Shown: positions 57,135 through 64,000 of the stretch, one piece after another
How the letters are laid out: each line of letters starts with the position of its first letter
How positions within the stretch are numbered: position 1 is the stretch's first letter
NCBI RefSeq assembly: GCF_050410775.1
Contig: NZ_CP191229.1
Length of the DNA: 64,000 nucleotides
Source of the DNA: Erwinia sp050410775
Lineage (GTDB): Bacteria; Pseudomonadota; Gammaproteobacteria; Enterobacterales; Enterobacteriaceae
Direction: 5' to 3' (one strand)
The notes under the pieces: model-generated
The model's input: only the letters and a program-made list of their open reading frames with translations
Told to the model about the DNA's origin: nothing
Database searches by the model: none
Position numbers and translations under genes: made by a program

Positions 57135-57376
57135 TGCTTTCTGAACTGGGCAGTTAATCAGCGCCTGGACCCCTCTGCACATCAGCACGCTTCCCCGCTG
57201 CTTTTATTAATCCGCAATAAAATCGTTAGCATCCGGTCAGAAGCCTGACGCAGAAATTTTCCCCCGAAGAATGCCGTCAATGATACCCCCGGCATTTCGC
57301 TGGGCGATCCGCATACAAACCGCATTCCCTCCTTAGCCCATGACGACCCCGCGCATCAGTACTGGTTATTTGTTGA
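57135..57376. other. Gap between glmS terminator and pst promoter
   Basis: About 240 bases with no supported gene. Two imperfect dyads occur (TTTTATT/AATAAAA at 57200-57220; GAATGCCG/CGGCATTTC near 57268-57300). No ORF with a ribosome site seen. Confidence 0.4.
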
Positions 57377-57379
57377 CCT

Positions 57380-57430
57380 CTGTCATAAAACTGTAATACA
57401 GGAGACATTTTACTGTCACGAAACTGTCCT
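57380..57430 (+). promoter_or_regulatory. Two Pho boxes of the pstS promoter
   Basis: CTGTCATAAAACTGTAAT (57380-57397) and CTGTCACGAAACTGTCCT (57413-57430) fit the PhoB direct repeat (CTGTCAT-N4-CTGTCAT), 33 bp apart, three helical turns. A -10-like TATTTT overlaps the end (57430-57435), with the Pho box standing in for the -35. Confidence 0.9.
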
Positions 57431-57504
57431 ATTTTGCCTCCAGCAGCAATCATAACTCAGACTAAAAAGGCGCTAAGCCTGACTTCAACTCCCCTGGAGG
57501 GAAC

Positions 57505-58545
57505 ATGACTCTGATGCAAAAAACTCTGGCTCAATGTGTAGCAGTAACCCTTTCATTGAGCGCCGTTTCTGCCTTTGCCGCCACCAATCTGACGGGCGCA
57601 GGTGGGACATTCCCGGCACCGGTCTATAACAAATGGGCAGCAGAATACAACAAAGCAACAGGCGCTCAGGTTAACTACCAGGGGATCGGCTCTTCCGGTG
57701 GCGTGAAGCAAATTATTGCTAAAACCGTCGACTTTGGTGCCTCCGATGCGCCAATGAAACAGGAAGACCTGGATAAAAATGGCCTGTTCCAGTTCCCTAC
57801 CGTGATCGGTGGCGTGGTGCTGGCAGTCAATATCCCTGGCGTTAAATCGGGTCAGCTGACGCTGGACGGCAAAACCGTGGGCGATATCTACCTGGGCAAC
57901 ATCAAAAAATGGAACGACCCGGCCATCGTTAAGCTGAACCCGGACGTGAAGCTGCCTGACAGCAACATCAACGTGGTACGTCGCGCTGACGGTTCCGGTA
58001 CCTCTTTCGTCTTCACCAGCTACCTCTCTAAAGTAAACAGCGACTGGAGCAGCAAGGTCGGTAAAGGCAATACCGTTAACTGGCCAACCGGTCTGGGCGG
58101 CAAGGGCAATGACGGCGTCGCCGCGTTTGTTCAGCGTCTGCCAGGGTCAATCGGCTATGTGGAATATGCCTACGCCAAGCAGAACAACCTGGCCTATACC
58201 AAACTGATTGATGCCGATGGCAAAGCGGTTGAGCCAAGCGAGCAGAGCTTTAGCGATGCCGCTAAAGGCGCCAACTGGAGCGAGTCCTTTGCTCAGGATC
58301 TGACTTATCAGAAAGGTGAGAACGCGTGGCCAATCGCCTCAACCACCTTCATCCTGATGCATAAAGATCAGGCTAACCCGGAAAAAGGCGCGGCCGTGCT
58401 GGAATTCTTTGACTGGGCTTACAAAAACGGTGGCGATACCACCAACAGCCTGGATTACGCTTCACTGCCAGACTCCGTGGTTGAGCAGATTCGCGCAGCC
58501 TGGAAAACTAATGTGAAAGACAGTTCCGGTAAAGCGCTGTACTAA
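57505..58545 (+). CDS. pstS: Phosphate-binding periplasmic protein PstS
   Basis: High-affinity phosphate receptor. 346 residues, E. coli length. Signal peptide about 25 residues (ending SAVSAFAA). Binding motifs: TGAGGTFPAPVYNKWAAEY, GIGSSGGVKQI, DFGASDAPM, RADGSGTSFVFTSYLS (main phosphate loop) and PGSIGYVEYAYA. TGGAGGG upstream of ATG. First and most expressed gene of the Pho-controlled pst operon. Confidence 0.98.
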   Translation: MTLMQKTLAQCVAVTLSLSAVSAFAATNLTGAGGTFPAPVYNKWAAEYNKATGAQVNYQGIGSSGGVKQIIAKTVDFGASDAPMKQEDLDKNGLFQFPTVIGGVVLAVNIPGVKSGQLTLDGKTVGDIYLGNIKKWNDPAIVKLNPDVKLPDSNINVVRRADGSGTSFVFTSYLSKVNSDWSSKVGKGNTVNWPTGLGGKGNDGVAAFVQRLPGSIGYVEYAYAKQNNLAYTKLIDADGKAVEPSEQSFSDAAKGANWSESFAQDLTYQKGENAWPIASTTFILMHKDQANPEKGAAVLEFFDWAYKNGGDTTNSLDYASLPDSVVEQIRAAWKTNVKDSSGKALY

Positions 58546-58628
58546 GCAGCTCACGGGAGCGAAGTGATTCGCTCCGTGCCATGAGGCGGCCGTCGTGCCG
58601 CCTTAACACTTTCGACAACGAGAATTCT

Positions 58629-59591
58629 ATGGCTGCAACCAAGCCGACTTTTAAGGCTCCCGGTAAGCAAGGTGATCTCATTTTCGGCGCGCTGGTTAAA
58701 CTGGCTGCGCTGATTGTGCTGTTGCTGCTCGGCGGCATTATCGTCTCGCTCATCGTCTCCTCATGGCCCAGCATTCAGAAGTTCGGCTTCTCCTTTCTGT
58801 GGACCAAAACCTGGGATGCGCCCAACGAACAATTTGGTGCGCTGGTACCGATCTACGGCACCATCGTCACCTCCATTATCGCCCTGGTTATCGCCGTTCC
58901 CGTCAGCTTTGGTATTGCCCTGTTTCTGACTGAACTGGCACCCAGCTGGCTGCGTCGCCCGCTTGGGGTGGCGATTGAACTGCTGGCGGCTATCCCCAGC
59001 ATTGTTTACGGCATGTGGGGGCTGTTTGTTTTCGCGCCGCTGTTTGCGACCTGGTTTCAGGCCCCGCTGGGTGACCTGATGTCGAATATTCCCATCGTTG
59101 GTGCCCTCTTCTCTGGCCCGGCGTTTGGTATCGGTATTCTGGCTGCCGGGATTATCCTGGCAATTATGATTATTCCTTATATCGCCTCCGTCATGCGTGA
59201 CGTCTTCGAACAGACGCCGGTCATGATGAAAGAATCTGCTTACGGCATCGGTTGTACAACCTGGGAAGTGATCTGGCGCATCGTGCTGCCGTTCACCAAA
59301 AATGGCGTGATCGGTGGGGTGATGCTGGGGCTGGGGCGTGCGCTGGGGGAAACCATGGCCGTCACCTTTATCATCGGCAACACCTACCAGCTCGACAGCC
59401 CTTCGCTGTTTATGCCGGGTAACAGTATTACTTCCGCGCTGGCTAACGAATTTGCTGAAGCCGAATCAGGTGTGCATACCGCCGCCCTGATGGAGCTGGG
59501 ACTGATCCTGTTTGTGATTACCTTTATCGTACTGGCCTGCTCAAAGCTGATGGTGATGAAGCTGGCGAAAAGTGAAGGAGCCCGCACATGA
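58629..59591 (+). CDS. pstC: Phosphate ABC transporter permease PstC
   Basis: Inner-membrane permease. 320 residues from ATG 58629 (16 upstream codons not conserved). About six membrane spans; the cytosolic EAA loop is AYGIGCTTWEVIWRIVLPFTKNGVIGGVMLGLGRALGETMAV in outline (about 199-239). The conserved Arg and Glu of the translocation path are in IAAIPSIVYG and ALGETMA surroundings. The stop overlaps the pstA start (ATGA). Confidence 0.97.
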   Translation: MAATKPTFKAPGKQGDLIFGALVKLAALIVLLLLGGIIVSLIVSSWPSIQKFGFSFLWTKTWDAPNEQFGALVPIYGTIVTSIIALVIAVPVSFGIALFLTELAPSWLRRPLGVAIELLAAIPSIVYGMWGLFVFAPLFATWFQAPLGDLMSNIPIVGALFSGPAFGIGILAAGIILAIMIIPYIASVMRDVFEQTPVMMKESAYGIGCTTWEVIWRIVLPFTKNGVIGGVMLGLGRALGETMAVTFIIGNTYQLDSPSLFMPGNSITSALANEFAEAESGVHTAALMELGLILFVITFIVLACSKLMVMKLAKSEGART

Positions 59592-60475
59592 CCACGATGG
59601 AGCTGCAATCCCGTGCCGAGCTGGACGCCTCCCGCCGGAAAATGCAGGCGTGGCGCCGTACCAAAAACCGTATCGCGCTGACGCTTTCCCTGCTGACCAT
59701 GGCCTTTGGCCTCTTCTGGCTGGTCTGGATCCTGTTTACCACCGTGACCCGAGGCATCGACGGTATGACGCTGTCGCTGTTTACGGAGAACACGCCGCCG
59801 CCTAATACGGCGGGTGGCGGCCTTGCCAACGCCATTGCCGGGAGCGGGCTGCTGATCCTCTGGTCAACGGCTGTGGGTACGCCTCTGGGGATCATGGCGG
59901 GTATTTATCTGGCCGAGTATGGCCGCAAATCCTGGCTGGCCGAAGTGATTCGTTTTATTAACGACATTCTGCTCTCAGCACCTTCTATTGTGGTCGGGCT
60001 GTTTGTTTACACGATTGTTGTTGCCCAGATGAAGCACTTCTCGGGACTGGCGGGCGTGGTTGCGCTGGCGCTGTTGCAGATCCCGATCGTTATCCGTACC
60101 ACGGAGAATATGCTGAAGCTGGTGCCGGACAGCCTGCGAGAAGCGGCCTATGCGCTGGGTACGCCGCAGTGGAAAATGATTTCGGCAATCACCTTAAAAG
60201 CGTCGATATCGGGCATCCTGACGGGTGTGCTGCTGGCGATTGCGCGTATCGCGGGCGAAACCGCCCCGCTGCTGTTTACCTCGCTCTCCAATCAGTTCTG
60301 GAGTACCGACATGATGCAGCCGCTGGCAAACCTGCCGGTAACCATCTTCAAATTCGCCATGAGCCCGTTTGCCGAATGGCAAAGCCTGGCCTGGGCGGGC
60401 GTGCTGCTGATTACCGTCTGCGTGTTGCTGTTGAATATCCTGGCGCGCGTGATTTTTGCCAAGAGTAAACATTAA
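59588..60475 (+). CDS. pstA: Phosphate ABC transporter permease PstA
   Basis: Second permease, forming a heterodimer with PstC. 295 residues. Six predicted spans (first about 34-55, LSLLTMAFGLFWLVWILFTTV). The EAA loop is EAAYALGTPQWKMISAITLKASISGILTGVLLAIARIAGETAPLL in outline (about 182-226). Coupled to pstC by four-base overlap; GGAG upstream. Confidence 0.97.
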   Translation: MTTMELQSRAELDASRRKMQAWRRTKNRIALTLSLLTMAFGLFWLVWILFTTVTRGIDGMTLSLFTENTPPPNTAGGGLANAIAGSGLLILWSTAVGTPLGIMAGIYLAEYGRKSWLAEVIRFINDILLSAPSIVVGLFVYTIVVAQMKHFSGLAGVVALALLQIPIVIRTTENMLKLVPDSLREAAYALGTPQWKMISAITLKASISGILTGVLLAIARIAGETAPLLFTSLSNQFWSTDMMQPLANLPVTIFKFAMSPFAEWQSLAWAGVLLITVCVLLLNILARVIFAKSKH

Positions 60476-60518
60476 TTGAGAAGCGCGGCTGCGGCGGCGC
60501 CAATAAGCGAGAACGAGA

Positions 60519-61289
60519 ATGGCTGACAACACGTCCAGTAATATGATTCAGGTTCGTGATTTGAACTTCTACTATGGCAAGTTCCATGCGTTGAAGAACA
60601 TTAACCTGGATATCAACAAGAATCAGGTGACGGCGTTCATCGGCCCATCGGGCTGCGGGAAGTCCACCCTGCTGCGCACGTTTAACAAGATGTTTTCTCT
60701 TTATCCGGAGCAGCGCGCTGAGGGAGAAATCCTGCTCGACGGTGAAAATATTCTCACCGCCAGCCAGGATATTGCCCTGCTGCGCGCCCGCGTTGGCATG
60801 GTGTTCCAGAAGCCCACGCCGTTCCCGATGTCGATTTACGATAATATTGCCTTCGGCGTGCGCCTGTTTGAAAAGCTCTCCCGTGCCGATATGGACGAGC
60901 GAGTCCAGTGGGCGCTGACCAAAGCGGCGCTCTGGAATGAAACTAAAGATAAACTCCACCAGAGTGGTTACAGCCTCTCTGGCGGACAGCAGCAGCGCCT
61001 CTGTATTGCCCGCGGCATCGCGATTCGCCCGGAGGTGTTGTTGCTGGATGAACCTTGTTCGGCGCTGGACCCGATCTCAACCGGTCGTATTGAAGAGCTG
61101 ATTACCGAGCTGAAACAGGATTACACCGTCGTGATCGTTACGCATAATATGCAGCAGGCCGCACGCTGCTCCGATCACACGGCCTTTATGTATCTGGGCG
61201 AACTGATTGAATTCAGCGATACTGACACGCTGTTTACCAAGCCGCACCAGAAACAGACCGAAGACTATATTACTGGCCGCTACGGTTGA
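60519..61289 (+). CDS. pstB: Phosphate ABC transporter ATPase PstB
   Basis: Energises PstCA and takes part in the PhoR-PhoU signalling complex. 256 residues. Walker A GPSGCGKST at 42-50, Q-loop VFQKPTPFPMS, signature LSGGQQQRLCIARGIA, Walker B VLLLDEPCSALDP, and switch His in VIVTHNMQQAAR. 43 bases after pstA. Confidence 0.98.
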   Translation: MADNTSSNMIQVRDLNFYYGKFHALKNINLDINKNQVTAFIGPSGCGKSTLLRTFNKMFSLYPEQRAEGEILLDGENILTASQDIALLRARVGMVFQKPTPFPMSIYDNIAFGVRLFEKLSRADMDERVQWALTKAALWNETKDKLHQSGYSLSGGQQQRLCIARGIAIRPEVLLLDEPCSALDPISTGRIEELITELKQDYTVVIVTHNMQQAARCSDHTAFMYLGELIEFSDTDTLFTKPHQKQTEDYITGRYG

Positions 61290-61309
61290 TCTGACCGGGA
61301 GAGAACATC

Positions 61310-62044
61310 ATGGATAACCTGAATCTGAATAAACATATCTCCGGGCAGTTCAACGCCGAGCTGGAGCATATCCGTACCCAGGTGATGACAATGGGAGGGA
61401 TGGTCGAACAGCAGCTGACCGACGCCATTACCGCCATGCATAACCGGGATGGCGAACTGGCAAAACTGGTGATCGACGGTGACCAGAAGGTCAATATGAT
61501 GGAGGTGTCGATCGATGAAGCCTGTGTGCGCATCATCGCCAAACGCCAGCCAACCGCCAGCGATTTACGTCTGGTGATGGCGATCATCAAGACCATCTCG
61601 GAGCTGGAGCGCATCGGCGACGTGGCGGAGAAAATCAGCCGCACCGCGCTGGAAAAATTTGGTCAGCATCATCAGCCGCTGCTGGTAAGCCTGGAGTCGC
61701 TGGGTCATCACACCATTCAGATGCTGCATGACGTGCTGGATGCGTTTGCGCGTATGGACCTGAACGCCGCCATTGAAATTTACCGGGAAGATAAAAAAGT
61801 CGACCAGGAATATGAAGGCATTGTGCGCCAGTTGATGACCCATATGATGGAAGATCCGCGAACCATTCCCAGCGTGCTGACCGCGCTCTTCTGCGCGCGC
61901 GCCATTGAGCGCATTGGCGATCGCTGCCAGAATATCTGCGAAATCATCTTCTATTTCGTGAAGGGGCAGGACTTCCGCCATGTTGGCGGCGACCAGTTAG
62001 ATAAGCTGCTGACCGGCGATACAGGCGGCAGTAATCCTGCCTGA
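61310..62044 (+). CDS. phoU: Phosphate signalling protein PhoU
   Basis: Negative regulator that connects PstB with PhoR, and controls Pst flux. 244 residues. Two three-helix bundles, each with the metal-binding E(D)xxxD pattern: ISELERIGDVAEKISRTAL near 101-119 and ARAIERIGDRCQNICEIIFYFVKG near 198-221. GGGAGAG upstream of ATG. Last gene of pstSCAB-phoU. Confidence 0.97.
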   Translation: MDNLNLNKHISGQFNAELEHIRTQVMTMGGMVEQQLTDAITAMHNRDGELAKLVIDGDQKVNMMEVSIDEACVRIIAKRQPTASDLRLVMAIIKTISELERIGDVAEKISRTALEKFGQHHQPLLVSLESLGHHTIQMLHDVLDAFARMDLNAAIEIYREDKKVDQEYEGIVRQLMTHMMEDPRTIPSVLTALFCARAIERIGDRCQNICEIIFYFVKGQDFRHVGGDQLDKLLTGDTGGSNPA

Positions 62045-62051
62045 TACCTTC

Positions 62052-62078
62052 CTGGCCGGGAGATCCCGGCCTGCTTTT
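62052..62078 (+). terminator. pst operon terminator
   Basis: GGCCGGGAGATCCCGGCC (62054-62071) followed by TGCTTTT, 7 bases after the phoU stop. Confidence 0.85.
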
Positions 62079-62158
62079 CCCCCTCTGCGTTTTTCCGTTG
62101 GAATGTGATCCTCCGCAAATTTATACTTGGCGCACATTTTTTTCGACAGGAAACGCGC

Positions 62159-63394
62159 ATGACTTTCAAGACGCCGCAAAAGGGCGCCACGCCGGGCAAG
62201 GCGATGCTGGCAGCCGTCAGCGGTTACGCCATGGATGGTTTCGATCTGCTCATTCTTGGCTTCATGTTGCCGGCCATCAGCGTCTCGCTGGCGCTGGACT
62301 CTTCTCAGGCGGGCTCGCTGGTGACCTGGACGCTGATCGGCGCGGTTATCGGCGGCATTATCTTTGGTCATCTCAGCGACCGTTTCGGACGCATCCGCGT
62401 TCTGACGTTCACCATCCTGATGTTTTCCGTTTTTACCGGGCTTTGCGCCATCGCGCAGGGATACTGGGATTTGCTGATCTACCGCACGCTGGCAGGCGTG
62501 GGGCTGGGGGGTGAATTCGGTATCGGTATGGCGCTGATTGCGGAGTCCTGGCCCGCTAATAAACGCAACCGCGCCTCGGCATGGGTCGGCATGGGCTGGC
62601 AACTGGGCGTACTGCTGGCGGCACTGATTACGCCGCTGCTGCTGAATGTGATCGGCTGGCGCGGTATGTTTCTGGTGGGGCTGCTGCCTGCGCTGGTTTC
62701 TTTTGCCATCCGCCGGGGGCTGGGGGAGCCGGAAGCCTTTACCCGCCAGAGCGAAAAACAGCAGCGCCTCGCTTTTACCGCGCGGATTAAACTGCTTTTC
62801 CATGATGTCGCAACGGCGAAAGCCAGCCTGGGCATCTTTATCCTCTGCTCCGTGCAGAATTTCGGCTATTACGGTCTGATGATCTGGATGCCCAGCTACC
62901 TCTCCGCCAATTTCGGTTTTTCGCTGACCAAATCCGGCTTGTGGACGGCGGTGACGGTGGTCGGTATGACCTTTGGCATCTGGCTGTTTGGCGTACTGGC
63001 GGATCGGTTCGCCCGCTGGAAAATTTTTCTGTTTTATCAGTTCGGGGCGGTGGTGATGGTGATCGTTTATGCCCAGCTACGCGATCCCACCGTGATGCTC
63101 TTTACCGGCGCGCTGATGGGCATGTTTGTGAACGGGATGATTGGCGGCTATGGCGCACTGATTTCCGATACCTATCCCGTCCAGGTCCGCGCCACGGCGC
63201 AAAATATCCTGTTTAATCTGGGACGTGGCGTGGGGGGATTTGGTCCGCTGGTGATTGGCCTGCTGGCTGCGAAAATCTCGTTTGCGGCGGCCATTACGCT
63301 GCTGGCGCTGATTTACCTGCTGGATATTTTCGCCACGCTGTTTCTTCTGCCAAAAACAGAAGGCGATGAGGATCGGCTGGGCGCCATTGGCTGA
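62159..63394 (+). CDS. MFS transporter, AAHS-like (substrate unknown)
   Basis: Twelve-helix major facilitator, 411 residues from ATG 62159 (CAGGAAAC upstream). The first helix carries GYAMDGFDLLILGFMLPAIS; the DGFD pattern is characteristic of aromatic-acid:H+ symporters (AAHS) and related metabolite:H+ symporters. Motif A GHLSDRFGRIRVL lies near 77-89, with its cytosolic repeat GVLADRFARWKIF near 279-291. RTLAGVGLGGEFGIGMALIAESWP is a typical helix 4 segment. Uptake of an organic acid or sugar is likely, but the substrate cannot be read. It stands alone between phoU and yieH, where E. coli has the bgl genes. Confidence 0.85.
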   Translation: MTFKTPQKGATPGKAMLAAVSGYAMDGFDLLILGFMLPAISVSLALDSSQAGSLVTWTLIGAVIGGIIFGHLSDRFGRIRVLTFTILMFSVFTGLCAIAQGYWDLLIYRTLAGVGLGGEFGIGMALIAESWPANKRNRASAWVGMGWQLGVLLAALITPLLLNVIGWRGMFLVGLLPALVSFAIRRGLGEPEAFTRQSEKQQRLAFTARIKLLFHDVATAKASLGIFILCSVQNFGYYGLMIWMPSYLSANFGFSLTKSGLWTAVTVVGMTFGIWLFGVLADRFARWKIFLFYQFGAVVMVIVYAQLRDPTVMLFTGALMGMFVNGMIGGYGALISDTYPVQVRATAQNILFNLGRGVGGFGPLVIGLLAAKISFAAAITLLALIYLLDIFATLFLLPKTEGDEDRLGAIG

Positions 63395-63404
63395 TTGTGT
63401 CGCC

Positions 63405-63447
63405 TTCGCGGCGGCAGGTACAGGGTTTGATGTCTGCCGCCGCGGAA
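63405..63447. repeat. GC-rich hairpin after the MFS gene
   Basis: TTCGCGGCGGCAG (63405-63417) pairs with CTGCCGCCGCGGAA (63434-63447), one bulge, 16-base loop, no T-run. It separates the convergent MFS gene and yieH and may work as a transcript-end structure. Confidence 0.5.
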
Positions 63448-63473
63448 CTCTCTTCGCTTCTGCGCTGAAAAGG

Positions 63474-64000
63474 CTAGCGGGTTAGCCCCCAGCCTTTTTC
63501 CTTCCACAACTCAGGCAGCTGGGCCATATCATCGAATACGGTCACCAGAGGATGCTCAAGAGGCTTATTGTGTGCATCGGCACAGTAGTAAAACACCGGG
63601 ATTCCCGCAGCAATACCCGCCTTCGCGCCAGCTTCAGAATCATCGACCAGAATACAGCGCTCAAGAGGAACGCCCATCTGACTGGCCGCATGGTGCATCA
63701 GCTCAGGCTCCGGCTTCCAGCTGTTAATATCGTAGCCGCTGTACAACCGGTCATCAAAAAAGCCAAGCATACCGGTCAGTCCCAGCGAGTGCTGCATTTT
63801 GCCCACGGTGCCGTTGGACACCACGCAAACGGGCACATTCATCTGGTCAAGCAGCGCGCGGGCGCCGGCGATCGGCTTCAGTTCAAGATCGAACAGGCGA
63901 GCCACCTCCTTACGGTAGGCCGGCTCCAAAACGTCAACCGGAACAGTCAGCTGATGGCGTGCGCAAACGTCGGCGATAATGTCATAAAGCTTAACGCCCT
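63474..64000 (-). CDS. yieH: HAD-family 6-phosphogluconate phosphatase YieH, C-terminal part (5' end outside window)
   Basis: HAD phosphatase; the E. coli homologue hydrolyses 6-phosphogluconate. The frame stays open to the window edge (VKLYDIIADVCARHQLTVPV upstream of the first visible TTG), so the true start lies beyond 64000. About 175 of some 222 residues are seen. Motif II VCVVSNGT, motif III Lys in DINSWKPEPELM, and motif IV ILVDDSEAGAKAGIAAG are present; motif I (DCDGTL in E. coli) is outside. It ends ELWKEKGWGLTR. Confidence 0.93.
   Translation of the reverse strand, partial: GVKLYDIIADVCARHQLTVPVDVLEPAYRKEVARLFDLELKPIAGARALLDQMNVPVCVVSNGTVGKMQHSLGLTGMLGFFDDRLYSGYDINSWKPEPELMHHAASQMGVPLERCILVDDSEAGAKAGIAAGIPVFYYCADAHNKPLEHPLVTVFDDMAQLPELWKEKGWGLTR

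Overview
The window is a stretch of core chromosome from a gamma-proteobacterium of the order Enterobacterales. Every large protein matches an Escherichia coli family at or near full length, and the regulatory DNA is of the same type (NtrC/sigma-54 glnA promoter, Pho boxes, RbsR operators, Spot 42, CsrC, rrn P1/P2, E. coli-type oriC). Several joins differ from E. coli: no asnA beside asnC, ygiW-qseBC between rbsD and kup, no yih sulfoquinovose cluster, no bgl genes beside phoU. This points to a relative outside Escherichia, perhaps Erwiniaceae (Pantoea/Erwinia-like); the genus is an inference.

The replication origin oriC lies at about 42.76-43.02 kb between mioC and mnmG. It has DnaA boxes R1, R2, R3 and R4 and three AT-rich 13-mers. 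To its right (43.1-62.0 kb) all genes run rightward and away from the origin: mnmG-rsmG, the complete atpIBEFHAGDC operon (F1Fo ATP synthase), glmU-glmS (UDP-GlcNAc synthesis), and pstSCAB-phoU (phosphate uptake and Pho signalling). These are followed by an MFS transporter and, on the minus strand, the cut-off gene yieH.

Left of the origin, reading backwards: asnC, viaA-ravA, kup, qseBC facing ygiW, the rbsDACBKR ribose operon, and hsrA. Next is one rRNA operon (16S, tRNA-Glu, 23S, 5S; minus strand, transcribed away from oriC). Then come mobAB, yihD-srkA-dsbA, polA, Spot 42, yihA, CsrC, yihI, a small putative membrane protein, hemN, glnG-glnL-glnA, typA, yihX-yihY-dtd-fabY and the end of rluF.

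Regulation visible in the DNA: NtrC sites and a -24/-12 promoter control glnA, with a further NtrC site over the glnL start. RbsR has two operators about 77 bp apart. A CTTAA direct-repeat site lies between ygiW and qseB. Two Pho boxes precede pstS. DnaA boxes lie at mioC and upstream of polA. No CRISPR array, prophage, insertion sequence, restriction system or defence island was found.

The least explained items are a 69-codon membrane-protein ORF overlapping hemN, a 44-codon ORF in the slot where asnA would be, an 850-bp palindrome-bearing AT-rich gap before the atp operon, and an rRNA operon whose two flanks match two different E. coli rrn loci. No convincing new multi-gene system is present.
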